Source: Pseudomonadota bacterium (GTDB lineage: Bacteria > Pseudomonadota > Alphaproteobacteria > Sphingomonadales > Sphingomonadaceae). From it: a stretch of DNA of 64,000 bases. The DNA is taken from positions 1 through 64,000 of the forward strand of contig JAJZTH010000020.1 of NCBI GenBank assembly GCA_021849075.1. The letters are read 5' to 3'. Position 1 is the stretch's first letter, and the number at the start of each line of letters is the position of its first letter. Of this stretch, positions 41,747 to 50,866 are shown in pieces. Below the pieces are notes generated by a model, which worked only from the letters and a program-made list of their open reading frames with translations, searched no databases and was not told where the DNA came from. A program made the position numbers and the translations under genes.

Positions 41747-43341
41747 GTGTCCGGCACTGGATTACAGGCGCATCGATCGCCGCACTGGCTGTCGCGACGC
41801 CCGCGTTGGCGCAATCGACGCAGGACAAGCGCGTCAATGTGACGCCCTATATCGGGGTGGATCAGGTCGTCACCGGCCCACTGAAGGGCGAGGGCGATGT
41901 GTTGACCTATACCAATATCACCGCTGGCGTGACAGCTGAAGTGCAGACGCGGCGCGTCGAGGCGGCCATTGACCTGCAATATAATCACAGCTTTGGCTGG
42001 GGCAGCGAAGCGACCGATCAGGATGTGCTGAGCGGTGTCGCCACCGCCAACGTCAATGTGGCGCGCGGCCTGTCCATCCAGGCCGGCGGCCTTGCGACGC
42101 GAGTGCGCACCGACGGCCTGTCGGGCGCGGCGAGGCAGCGCGATAGCTTTAGCAGCCAGGTCTGGTCGGGCTATGTCGGCCCGTCCTACACGACGCAGAT
42201 CGGCGACCTGAATGTCAACGCCGCCTATCGGCTGGGCTATGCGCGGGTCGATGACAGCGTCAGTTTCAACAATGCCAATGGCCAACCCAATGGCTCCTTT
42301 GCCGACAGCTGGACCAACAGCGTCACCGGATCGATCGGCTTCGCGCCCGACACGGTGCTGCCGGGCGTGGGCCTGACCGCCAGCGCCGGTTATGACCGGG
42401 AAGACGCCAGTCAGCTGGATCAGCGGTTCGAGGATAAATGGGGCCGCGTCGATGCCACCGTGCCAGTGACCCCCACGGTCGCTCTGGTCGGCGGGGTCGG
42501 CTATGAGGAGATCAAGATCAGCCAGCGTTCGCCGCTGCTGGACGAAGCGGGCCTGCCGGTCATCCGCAATGGTCGCTATGTCACCGACAGGAGTTCGCCG
42601 CGCGCGCTGATCTATAATTTCGACGATATCATCTGGGATGCGGGCGTGCTGTGGCGGCCCAATCATCGCACATCGTTGCAGGCGCGGGTGGGCGAACGCT
42701 ATGGCGGCATGACCTATCAGGGCAGCTTCATCTGGCAGGGCCGCGACAGCAGCTTTGCCGTGATGGTCTTTGACGGGATCGACAGTTTCGGCCGGATGAT
42801 CACGGCGGATGTCGCCGCATTGTCGGGCAGCAGCTTCGATGTGGCGCGCAATCCCTTCACCGGCGACATGACCGGTTGCGCCTTCTCCACCACCGGCGGC
42901 GGGCAATGCTTCAACGATGCGTTGTCGGGCATTACCGACGCCAATTTCCGCTATCGCGGCGTGGCGGCGTAATATTCGCGGCGGCATGGCCCATGGGGCT
43001 ATGGCCTGGGTGCAGGCTATTCGCAGCGTAAATTCCTGACGCCGCAGGGCCAGACTGTGCTGATCCGCGGGTCGCGGGACGAGAACTGGTACGGCAACGG
43101 GTCCGTCACCTATATGTTCAACGATCGCGACAGTATCGACGTCGTGACGTACATCAATTATTTCAACGCCAGCGGTGATCGCCCGGATGTGCTGAATTAT
43201 GGCGCATTTACGAGCTATTATAAAGGCTTGGGTCGTCGCCTCTCGGCCTCTGCCTCGGTCGGTCTGGACGGTGTGCAGGCGGACGATTTCGATACGATCA
43301 TCAGCGCTATGGGGCAGGTCGGCCTGCGTTACAGCTTCTGA
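41743..43341 (+). pseudogene. Exosortase A associated outer-membrane beta-barrel protein, interrupted by an in-frame TAA
   Basis: The first part (41743-42972) encodes 409 residues: a signal peptide (MSVRHWITGASIAALAVATP, cleavage after ALAQ) and alternating amphipathic strands of a barrel, matching the TIGR03016-type protein of exosortase A loci. TAA at 42970-42972 stops it. The very same frame continues for 122 more sense codons (42973-43338), with strand-like sequence such as GPWGYGLGAGYSQRKFL and NWYGNGSVTYMF, to a TGA; the last residues, QVGLRYSF, carry the terminal phenylalanine barrel-assembly signal. So one codon separates two halves of one gene. The full product would be about 532 residues. 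Without the end the barrel should not assemble. Sequencing error, strain-specific inactivation or read-through are all possible. Confidence 0.85.
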
Positions 43342-43362
43342 CGGCACCTGGGAGACGAAGAG

Positions 43363-45006
43363 ATGTATGATCAATTCTACGGATTGCAGGGCCGCCCGTT
43401 CCAGCTGACGCCCGACCCGCATTATTATTTCGAGAGCGCGACCCACCGCAAGGCATTGTCCTATCTGGGCTATGGCCTGGCGCAGGGAGAAGGCTTCATC
43501 GTCATCACCGGCGATATCGGCGCGGGCAAGACGACGCTGGTCGGCCATCTGATGGAGACGATCGATCCGGCGCGGCTGACGGCGGTCAAGATCGTGTCGA
43601 CCCAGGTCGAGGGCGACGACATGCTGCGCCTGGCTGCGCAGAGCTTTGGCCTTGTCACCGACGGGCAGGCCAAGGCGACGATCCTGCGCCAGATCGAAGG
43701 ATATCTGCACGCGCAGGCCCGGGCTGGGCGGCGCACGTTGCTGATCGTGGATGAGGCGCAGAATTTGCCCATTTCCGCGGTCGAGGAATTGCGGATGCTG
43801 TCCAATTTCCAGCTGGGCGGCCAGTCGCTGTTGCAGATTTTCCTGCTGGGCCAGCCTGAGTTTCGCGATCTGGTCCGCTCGCCTGAGCTGGAGCAGCTGC
43901 GCCAGCGCGTGATCGCCACCCATCATCTGGAACCGATGATGGCGAACGAAATCGAACCCTATATCGTCCATCGGCTGGGCATTGCCGGCTGGACAGGCAA
44001 TCCCGCCTTCACGCCCGACGCCTTTGCCGCGCTCTATGGCGCGACCGGCGGGGTGCCGCGCCGGCTGAACGCGCTGGTGAGCCGGGTGCTGTTGCTGGGT
44101 GCGATCGAACAATTGCATGCGATCGACGGCGAGGTTGTGGGCGCTGTTGTCGCCGACATGGGGCTGGACGTCGACTTTGCACCCGAACCGGTGGTCGCTT
44201 CCGCACTGGATGCGGTCGAGGATTGGGATGAGGCCGCAGACGAGCTTGTGGTTGAGGACTCCGTTGAAGAGTCGGCCGAGGAAGCCGTAGCGCAGGACGT
44301 CATGTCCGAACCCATCTGGGCCGAGGCGATTGACGATGTACCCGCAGCGGCTGTCTTCGCCGAACCGGAAATGGACGCCGAACCCGAAGTGATTGCTGAG
44401 CCGGAGGTGGAAGCCGAGCCGGAAGCCGCACGGCCGCCTTTCCTGCGTCCCGTTGCGCTGGTGCAGGAAGAGACGGACGAAGAGGGCTATGCGGAAGTCT
44501 TTGACCTGCGCGATATCGACATGGATGCGCGGGTGACGCCTTTCCTGCGTCCGGTGACGGCGGACACGGTCGGGGCTTTCGCGCCGCCGGTCGAGGAGCA
44601 GGTGGTTGCGTCCTTCGTCGCGCCGGCCGAGGTGGAAGAGGTCGCAGCGGAACAGGGGGAGACGGATTTCGACCTATCGGCTGCTTATGAGGAGGCGGCC
44701 GAAACTGCGGTATCCATCGAGGCGCCACGGGCTGATATGCTGACCGAGATTGAAGTGCTGCGCGCCGAAATCGCGTCGCTGCGGGCGATGCAGGCGCATG
44801 CCCCCTTTGCCCAGCCGAGCGAGCCGTCCGCCCCGGAAATCGATCTGGAGGCGCTCAAGGGCTGCTTCACCCTGATCGAGGAGCGGCTGGCGGGACTGGA
44901 GTTCCGCGCCGAGGAGCAGGACACGGCGCTGCGCCGGGTGCTGACGCTGCTGGTCGACTGGGTCGAACGTGAGGAGCAACTGGCCGGCGCGCAGGCCGTC
45001 GCCTGA
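43363..45006 (+). CDS. ExeA-like AAA ATPase with long acidic C-terminal extension, exosortase A associated
   Basis: A 547-residue protein. Residues 1-270 are the TIGR03015-type ATPase of exosortase A loci: opening MYDQFYGLQGRPFQLTPDP, Walker A GDIGAGKTTLVG near residue 50, Walker B RTLLIVDEAQNLP near 126 and sensor region LLGQPEFRDLV. The remaining 275 residues are an acidic Glu/Ala/Val-rich low-complexity region. It contains PFLRPV twice, near residues 363 and 388, followed by a short coiled coil (MLTEIEVLRAEIASLRAMQA) near the C-terminus. The extension is far longer than the roughly 270-350 residues expected for the family and may be a scaffold or an envelope-spanning arm. RBS GGGAGACGAAGAG precedes the ATG. 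Confidence 0.88.
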   Translation: MYDQFYGLQGRPFQLTPDPHYYFESATHRKALSYLGYGLAQGEGFIVITGDIGAGKTTLVGHLMETIDPARLTAVKIVSTQVEGDDMLRLAAQSFGLVTDGQAKATILRQIEGYLHAQARAGRRTLLIVDEAQNLPISAVEELRMLSNFQLGGQSLLQIFLLGQPEFRDLVRSPELEQLRQRVIATHHLEPMMANEIEPYIVHRLGIAGWTGNPAFTPDAFAALYGATGGVPRRLNALVSRVLLLGAIEQLHAIDGEVVGAVVADMGLDVDFAPEPVVASALDAVEDWDEAADELVVEDSVEESAEEAVAQDVMSEPIWAEAIDDVPAAAVFAEPEMDAEPEVIAEPEVEAEPEAARPPFLRPVALVQEETDEEGYAEVFDLRDIDMDARVTPFLRPVTADTVGAFAPPVEEQVVASFVAPAEVEEVAAEQGETDFDLSAAYEEAAETAVSIEAPRADMLTEIEVLRAEIASLRAMQAHAPFAQPSEPSAPEIDLEALKGCFTLIEERLAGLEFRAEEQDTALRRVLTLLVDWVEREEQLAGAQAVA

Positions 45007-45026
45007 CAGCGGCCAGGGGGAAAGCC

Positions 45027-45872
45027 ATGCACAACGCCCTGTCCGTCGATGTCGAGGACTGGTTCCAGGTCGGCGCATTCGAGCGCACGATCCGCCGTGC
45101 CGACTGGGATGGGCTGACCCATCGGGTCGAGGGGAACACCGATGCGGTGTTGGAGTTGTTCGACGCCGCCGGGGTCAAGGCGACCTTCTTCACGCTGGGT
45201 TGGGTGGCGGAGCGCTATCCCGCGCTGATGCGCCGCATTGCCGATGCGGGGCATGAGGTGGCGAGCCATGGTTATGACCATGCCCGCGTCTTCACCTTTA
45301 CCCCCGATCAGTTTCGCGCCGATCTGCGCAAGGCGCGCGGCATATTGGAGGATGCGAGCGGGCAGGCTGTGACCGGCTATCGCGCGCCCAGCTTTTCCAT
45401 CGATCCGCGCACGCCCTGGGCGCATATGATCCTGGCGGAGGAGGGCTATCGTTATTCCTCCAGCGTCGCGCCGATCCGGCATGACCATTATGGCTGGCCG
45501 GATTCGCCGCGTTTTGCATGGAAGCCGGTGCCGGGGTCGCCTTTGGTCGAACTGCCGGTGACGACCGCCCAATGGGGCAAGCGCACGCTGGCGGCCGGCG
45601 GCGGGGGGTTTTTCCGTCTGTTGCCCTATGGCTTTTCGCGTTGGGCGATCCGGCAGGTGAATGAAGAGGCTGGGCGGCCGGCGATCATCTATTTCCACCC
45701 GTGGGAGATCGACCCGGATCAGCCGCGCGTCGCCGATGCGCCGCTGCGATCAAAACTGCGCCATTACAGCAACCTGTCGGTCATGGCGGCCAAGCTGCGC
45801 CGGCTGACCCGCGATTTCGCCTGGACCCGCGTCGATGCGCTGGCGGATGCGGAGGCGGCGCGGGCGTCATGA
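45027..45872 (+). CDS. Polysaccharide deacetylase with DUF3473, exosortase A associated
   Basis: A 281-residue NodB-fold enzyme. It opens MHNALSVDVEDWFQVGAFER, the family start with the catalytic Asp in the SVDVEDW motif; the metal-binding SHGYDHARV (near residue 79) and the RAPSFSID strand (near 118) follow, then the C-terminal DUF3473 part with IIYFHPWEIDPDQPR. It removes N-acetyl groups from sugar residues of the exopolysaccharide, which would create free amines for the neighbouring FemAB or acyl-transferring enzymes. It overlaps the first FemAB gene by four bases. Confidence 0.92.
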   Translation: MHNALSVDVEDWFQVGAFERTIRRADWDGLTHRVEGNTDAVLELFDAAGVKATFFTLGWVAERYPALMRRIADAGHEVASHGYDHARVFTFTPDQFRADLRKARGILEDASGQAVTGYRAPSFSIDPRTPWAHMILAEEGYRYSSSVAPIRHDHYGWPDSPRFAWKPVPGSPLVELPVTTAQWGKRTLAAGGGGFFRLLPYGFSRWAIRQVNEEAGRPAIIYFHPWEIDPDQPRVADAPLRSKLRHYSNLSVMAAKLRRLTRDFAWTRVDALADAEAARAS

Positions 45873-46939
45873 TCGCCGGCAGGGACGCCGATCTGGCGGT
45901 AACGATGCTGGACCCGGCCGACCCGGCGCAGGCGCAGGCGGCCGACGCCTATGTCATGGCGCGGGTGGACGGCACGCCCTTTCATCGCCCGGCCTGGCTG
46001 TGCGCCATTGGACAGGCGATGGGCCATCGGCCGATCCTGTTGGCGGCGGTCGCGCCGTCGGGGCAGATTGCCGGGCTGCTGCCGCTTCATCATGTGAAGA
46101 GCCGGCTGTTCGGCAATGCGCTGGTGTCCACGGCCTTTGCCGTGGATGGCGGCATTTTGGCGGACCGGCCTGGCGTAATCGCGGCGCTGGCGAGCGCGGC
46201 TGAACGCATGGCGAATGAGCGCGGTGGATTGTCGATCGAACTGCGCGGCGGCGCGGCACCCGGAGGGAACTGGACCGAGCGGGAAGGCGAGCATGTCGGC
46301 TTCGTCCGTCCGATTGCGGCGGATGACGAAGCCGAATTGCTGGCGGTGCCGCGCAAGCATCGCGCCGAATTGCGCAAGGCGTTGGCCAACCCGGCGCTGC
46401 GTGTCGAGGCGGGACGGAGTGTGGCCCTGCTGCGCGACCATTATCGCATCTATGCCGAAAGCGTGCGCAATCTGGGCACGCCGGTCTTTCCGGCCGAGCT
46501 GTTCCGGGCGGTGCTGGATCATTTCGGACCGGACGCGGACCTGCTGGTGGTGCGCGAAGGCGAGCGGCCGGTGTCGGCGGTGCTGACGCTGTATCATGGC
46601 GGCAAGGTCATGCCCTATTGGGGCGGCGGGCTGGCTGATGCGCGGCGGCTGCGATCCAACGAACTCATGTATTACCGGCTGATGGGCCATGGACGGGCGC
46701 GAGGCATGGCTTGGTTCGACTTTGGCCGATCAAAAGCCGGCAGCGGTCAGGCGGCGTGGAAGAAGAGCTTTGGCTTCGAACCACGCCCGCTGACCTATTA
46801 TGACTGGTCAGCCGGCGGCGTTGTGCGCGATGTCAGCCCGTCCAGCGCCAAATATCAGCGGCGCATCGATCTGTGGAAAAAGCTGCCGCTGCCGGTCGCC
46901 AATATGCTGGGACCGATGATTTCGCGCGGCCTTGGTTGA
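45869..46939 (+). CDS. FemAB-family protein 1, exosortase A associated
   Basis: A 356-residue protein of the FemAB/Acetyltransf_6 fold, of the type that recurs in exosortase A loci. Recognisable segments are GTPFHRPAWLCAIGQAMGHR near residue 34, VPRKHRAELRKALANPALRV near 158, NLGTPVFPAELFRAVLDHFG near 204 and FDFGRSKAGSGQAAWKKSFG near 285. FemAB proteins transfer an amino acid from aminoacyl-tRNA to an amine; whether this branch does so is unknown. The start at 45869 overlaps the deacetylase stop as ATGA, with GGAGG upstream. A paralogue follows directly. Confidence 0.9.
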   Translation: MIAGRDADLAVTMLDPADPAQAQAADAYVMARVDGTPFHRPAWLCAIGQAMGHRPILLAAVAPSGQIAGLLPLHHVKSRLFGNALVSTAFAVDGGILADRPGVIAALASAAERMANERGGLSIELRGGAAPGGNWTEREGEHVGFVRPIAADDEAELLAVPRKHRAELRKALANPALRVEAGRSVALLRDHYRIYAESVRNLGTPVFPAELFRAVLDHFGPDADLLVVREGERPVSAVLTLYHGGKVMPYWGGGLADARRLRSNELMYYRLMGHGRARGMAWFDFGRSKAGSGQAAWKKSFGFEPRPLTYYDWSAGGVVRDVSPSSAKYQRRIDLWKKLPLPVANMLGPMISRGLG

Positions 46940-47020
46940 AACGCACATAAATTATTCAGCCGGAGCATATAGGCTCCAGTTCCGTATCAAGAAGTTGGGC
47001 AAGACAAGGGAAACAGGTCC

Positions 47021-48094
47021 ATGAGCGTAATGACCGGTCTGGTCTTCGTGGTCGAAGAAGCGCGATTGGCCGATCCAGAGGTCGTCGCGGAAGTCGACGC
47101 CTGGGTCCTGGCGCATCCCGACTCAACCCCGTTCCAGCGACCCGGCTGGATCATGGGCGTGGAGGCCGGCACTGGACAGAAAGCCAAGATGCTGGTTGTG
47201 CGATCGGGCGGCGGCGAGATATTGGGCGTGCTGCCGCTGACCTTCATCCGATCCGCGCTGTTCGGCCGCGCGCTGGTGGGCAGCGGTTTTGCCGTCGACG
47301 GCGGTATATTGACAACGCATCGCAAGGCAGGCGAGGCGCTGGCCGATGCTGCATGGACGCTGGCCGGGCAATTGGGGTGCGACACGCTGGAACTGCGCGG
47401 CGGCGAAGCGCCGGATGGTGCGTCGTGGCAGGCAAAGGCGGACGCCTATCTGGGCTTTGCGCGGCCGCTGGCGGCGGATGATGACGCGGAGTTGAAGGCC
47501 GTGCCCAAGCGGCATCGCGCTGAAATCCGCAAAGGGCTGGCCAATGAGCTGGATTTCGAGATGGGGCGCAGCAAGCGGCTGCGCGATATCCATTATCGTC
47601 TCTATGCGCACAGCGTCCATAATCTGGGCACGCCGGTCTTTCCGCGCGCGCTGTTCAAACAGGTGCTGGATCGCTTCGGCGAGGATGCCGACATCGCCAT
47701 GGTTTCCAAGGATGGGAAGCCACTGTCCGCCGTCATCAGCCTCTATCATGACGGCGCATGCATGCCCTATTGGCATGGCGCGGCGGAAGGCGCGCGGACG
47801 ATGCGCTCCAACGAAGCGCTTTATTTCAAATTGATGGGCGCGGCGCGTGCGCGCGGTTGCACCATTTTTGACTTTGGCAGGTCCAAGGTCGGCACCGGTC
47901 CCGCAGCGTGGAAGAAAACATGGGGCTTTGAGGGCGAACCACTCGGCTATTATCTGCGCACCGCGCCGGGGAAGGAGACGCGCGACGTCAATCCGCTGTC
48001 CCCGCAATATCGGCGCAAGGTCGAATTGTGGAAGAAGCTGCCGGAATCGATCGCCAACCTGATCGGCCCGCATATCGCCCGAGGGCTGGGATGA
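47021..48094 (+). CDS. FemAB-family protein 2, tandem paralogue
   Basis: A 357-residue protein clearly homologous to the preceding gene over its whole length: HPDSTPFQRPGWIMGVEAGT against the first copy's TPFHRPAW, the shared block KRHRAEIRKGLANELDFE, HNLGTPVFPRALFKQVLDRF, YHDGACMPYWHGAAEGARTM, and FDFGRSKVGTGPAAWKKTWG. The two also have the same length. Divergence is considerable, so the duplication is old. Unlike its neighbours it is separated from the previous gene by 81 bases, with a small hairpin GGAGC-atatag-GCTCC at 46962-46977 in the gap, which could carry its own promoter. Its stop overlaps the glycosyltransferase start as ATGA. Confidence 0.9.
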   Translation: MSVMTGLVFVVEEARLADPEVVAEVDAWVLAHPDSTPFQRPGWIMGVEAGTGQKAKMLVVRSGGGEILGVLPLTFIRSALFGRALVGSGFAVDGGILTTHRKAGEALADAAWTLAGQLGCDTLELRGGEAPDGASWQAKADAYLGFARPLAADDDAELKAVPKRHRAEIRKGLANELDFEMGRSKRLRDIHYRLYAHSVHNLGTPVFPRALFKQVLDRFGEDADIAMVSKDGKPLSAVISLYHDGACMPYWHGAAEGARTMRSNEALYFKLMGAARARGCTIFDFGRSKVGTGPAAWKKTWGFEGEPLGYYLRTAPGKETRDVNPLSPQYRRKVELWKKLPESIANLIGPHIARGLG

Positions 48095-49320
48095 GCGGCG
48101 ACATCCTCTTCCTGTGCCATCGCATCCCCTTTCCACCGGATCGGGGCGACAAGATCCGATCCTATCATCTGCTAAAGCGCCTGGCCGAAGTCGCGCCGGT
48201 GCATGTCGGTTGTTTTGCCGATGATGCGCGCGACATGGGCTTTGCCGGCGAGATGGCGCAGGTTACGGCCAGCCAGAGCGTGCTGATGCGCGATCGATCG
48301 AAGGTGGTGGCGGGCTTGACCGGGCTGGCGAAGCGGCAATCGCTGCTGGTGTCCTTGTTCGATCATCCCGATCTGCATCGCTGGGTGGCGCGGACGATGG
48401 CGGAACGGCCGATCCGGGCCGTCGTCGCCTACTCGGCGCAGATGGCCCATTTCGTGCCTGCCCTGCCGCCAGATGTGCGCTTCCTGATGGATTTCGTCGA
48501 TTTCGATTCGGCCAAATATGCGACCTATGGCGCGGAAGGCAGCGGCCCGATGGCGTGGATCAACCGGCGCGAAGGGCGGGTGCTGCTGGATTTCGAGCGG
48601 CGAACGGCGCAGCGCGCCGATATTTGCTCCTTCGTCAGCGAGGCGGAGGCTTCTCTGTTTCGTGATGCCTGCGGATTGGGACCGGACCGGATCGTCGGCA
48701 TCGAAAATGGCGTTGCGCTGGATTATTTCGATCCCGCCGCCGATTTCCCCACGATCGAGCATGGCGACGGGCCATTGATCGTTTTCACGGGGCAGATGGA
48801 TTATCGGCCCAATGTCGAGGCGGTGGAGAGTTTTGCGCGGCAGACTTTGCCCGCGATCCGTACCGTCCATCCCGATGCGCGCTTCGCTATTGTCGGGCGC
48901 AATCCGGCCAAATCTGTGCAGGCGCTGGCGCAATTGCCCGGTGTGATCGTAACCGGGGGGGTGCCGGATGTGCGCGGCTGGCTGGCGGCGGCGGATGTTG
49001 TGGTCGCGCCGCTGCGGATCGCGCGGGGCATTCAGAACAAGGTGCTGGAAGCGATGGCGATGGCGCGGCCGGTGGTCGCTTCACCGCAGGCGGCAGAGGG
49101 GATCGACGCCACCGATGACGCCCATTTCCTAATTGCGGCCAACCCGGCCGAGGAAGCGGCCAAAACCATCGCTCTGCTGGCCGATCCGGCGCGGGCTGCG
49201 CTGATGGCGGTTGCAGCGCGCGCGCGGATGGAGGAACGCTATCGTTGGTCCGCGACGCTAGCAGCATTGCCCGACATGCTTCTTGCGTCCGCCGGCGGGG
49301 CTGGCGTGCGCGCGGCATGA
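48091..49320 (+). CDS. Family 4-like glycosyltransferase, exosortase A associated (TIGR03087 type)
   Basis: A 409-residue GT-B fold enzyme. It opens DILFLCHRIPFPPDRGDKIR, the family start with the donor-loop glycine and aspartate; the linker region carries LMDFVDFDSAKYATYG, and the C-terminal donor-binding domain has GPLIVFTGQMDYRPNVEAVE, FAIVGRNPAKSVQAL and the EX7E-like segment APLRIARGIQNKVLEAMAMA. It adds a sugar to the growing exopolysaccharide repeat unit on the cytoplasmic side. The ATG at 48091 overlaps the FemAB stop, and the exosortase ATG overlaps its own stop, so translation of three genes is coupled. Confidence 0.92.
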   Translation: MSGDILFLCHRIPFPPDRGDKIRSYHLLKRLAEVAPVHVGCFADDARDMGFAGEMAQVTASQSVLMRDRSKVVAGLTGLAKRQSLLVSLFDHPDLHRWVARTMAERPIRAVVAYSAQMAHFVPALPPDVRFLMDFVDFDSAKYATYGAEGSGPMAWINRREGRVLLDFERRTAQRADICSFVSEAEASLFRDACGLGPDRIVGIENGVALDYFDPAADFPTIEHGDGPLIVFTGQMDYRPNVEAVESFARQTLPAIRTVHPDARFAIVGRNPAKSVQALAQLPGVIVTGGVPDVRGWLAAADVVVAPLRIARGIQNKVLEAMAMARPVVASPQAAEGIDATDDAHFLIAANPAEEAAKTIALLADPARAALMAVAARARMEERYRWSATLAALPDMLLASAGGAGVRAA

Positions 49321-50855
49321 GCGACCGCGTTCTTCCGATCGAGCGGACGCCGCTGATCGACCTTCAGGGGTGGCGCGGTCATCTGACGGCGCTGGGGGTG
49401 GTGACGGTCGCGGTCCTGACGCTGTTCTTCGCCGATGTACGCAGCATGGTGTCAATCTGGTGGTATGCCTCCACTTTTGGCCATTGCCTGTTCATTCCGC
49501 TGTTGATCGCGTGGCTGGTGCAACAGCGTTTGCCCGGATTGCGGCAGATGGCGCCGGTCGCCTGGGCGCCGGGACTGCTATGGCTGGGGGCAGGGGCGTT
49601 CGCCTGGCTGCTGGGGGCGGCCGCCGGAGTGGCGATGGTGCGTCATGGCGCGCTGGTGGTGATGCTACAGGGCGCGGTCATAACCCTGCTGGGACCGGCG
49701 GTGGCGCGCGCGCTACTCTTTCCGTTATTCTACGCCTTCTTCATGGTGCCCTTTGGCGACGAGATCGTGCCGCCGCTGCAACTGGTGACGGCGCGGCTGG
49801 CGATGTTGCTGCTCGACCTGTCGGGCGTGCCGGCGCATATGGAGGGCATCTTCATCACCACGCCGACCGGCTATTTCGAAGTGGCCGAAGCCTGTTCCGG
49901 CGCGAAATTCCTGATCGCCATGACCGCCTATGGCGTGCTGGTCTGCAATGTCTGTTTCAAAAGCTGGTCGCGGCGCATCCTGTTCATGGCCGGCGCGCTG
50001 TCACTGTCGGTGCTGGCCAATGGCGTGCGCGCCTTCGCCACCATCCTGGTCGCGCATCTGACCACGGTCGATGCGGCGGTGGGGTTTGATCATGTCGTCT
50101 ATGGCTGGGTCTTCTTCGCCATCATCATGGTCATTGTCATGGCGGCGGCGTGGCCCTTCTTCGACCGCAAACCGGGGGATCCCTGGTTCGATCCGCGCAC
50201 CTTGCAGGGGGATGCGCCAAATCGAATGCAACCGACGGGAGGGCTGGCCGGGTTGGCTTTGGCGATGATCGTCGCTGTGCCCCTGTGGCTGGCGGCGACG
50301 GCGGCAGTGGCCGATCCCCTGCCGCCGGTGCTGGGCATGCCGCAGGTCGCGGGTTGGAGCCGAACGGCGGACGCCCAAGCCTATCCATGGAAGCCGCGCT
50401 TCGACGGGGCGGATCACCTTGTGATTGGCCGCTATCGCAATGCAGCGGGGCAAATGGTCGACTTGGCCATCGCCACCTTCGACCGGCAGGATGAAGGGCG
50501 TGAACTGGTGGGGTTCGGCCAGGGGGCGGCAGACCCGGACAGCGAATGGGTGTGGTCCTCGCCCGCCAGAGCGCCAGCGGATGCGCGGGGCGAGCAGATT
50601 ACGGCGCCCGGCCCGGTGGTGCGCCATGTCGTCAGCTTTTATCGCGTGGGGGACGCTACTCTGACCGGCAGCAGGCCGACCGTAAAGCTGGACACGATGA
50701 AGGCGCGGCTGTTGGGGCAGGATCAGCGCGCGGTCGCGATCCTGATTTCGGCCGAAGAGGCGGAAGGGCGGCCGTCCGATGCTGCTATTGCCGCTTTCCT
50801 GACCAATCTGGGCGATGTGCAGCTTTTGGCTGACCGCGCCGTCGGTTCCCGCTAG
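49317..50855 (+). CDS. xrtA: Exosortase A fused to an EpsI domain
   Basis: A 512-residue protein. The first part is exosortase A with about eight membrane helices and the conserved catalytic triad: Cys193 in EVAEACSGAKFLIAMT, Arg238 in LANGVRAFATIL and His259 in VGFDHVVYGWVFF. The C-terminal part (residues about 320-512) is a periplasmic EpsI-type domain opening AVADPLPPVLGMPQVAGWSR and containing VDLAIATFDRQDEGRELVGF. Exosortases cleave and probably transfer proteins with a C-terminal PEP-CTERM tag to the cell surface, in step with exopolysaccharide export. The ATG at 49317 overlaps the glycosyltransferase stop as ATGA; a longer open frame upstream is antisense to nothing useful and is not used. 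No PEP-CTERM protein is encoded in the window. Confidence 0.93.
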   Translation: MSDRVLPIERTPLIDLQGWRGHLTALGVVTVAVLTLFFADVRSMVSIWWYASTFGHCLFIPLLIAWLVQQRLPGLRQMAPVAWAPGLLWLGAGAFAWLLGAAAGVAMVRHGALVVMLQGAVITLLGPAVARALLFPLFYAFFMVPFGDEIVPPLQLVTARLAMLLLDLSGVPAHMEGIFITTPTGYFEVAEACSGAKFLIAMTAYGVLVCNVCFKSWSRRILFMAGALSLSVLANGVRAFATILVAHLTTVDAAVGFDHVVYGWVFFAIIMVIVMAAAWPFFDRKPGDPWFDPRTLQGDAPNRMQPTGGLAGLALAMIVAVPLWLAATAAVADPLPPVLGMPQVAGWSRTADAQAYPWKPRFDGADHLVIGRYRNAAGQMVDLAIATFDRQDEGRELVGFGQGAADPDSEWVWSSPARAPADARGEQITAPGPVVRHVVSFYRVGDATLTGSRPTVKLDTMKARLLGQDQRAVAILISAEEAEGRPSDAAIAAFLTNLGDVQLLADRAVGSR

Positions 50856-50866
50856 AGACTATTCGC

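Noticed and set aside
41719-44118. 799-residue minus-strand open frame
   Set aside because: Antisense to the barrel and ATPase genes, with no domain, ribosome site or signal; high-GC shadow frame.
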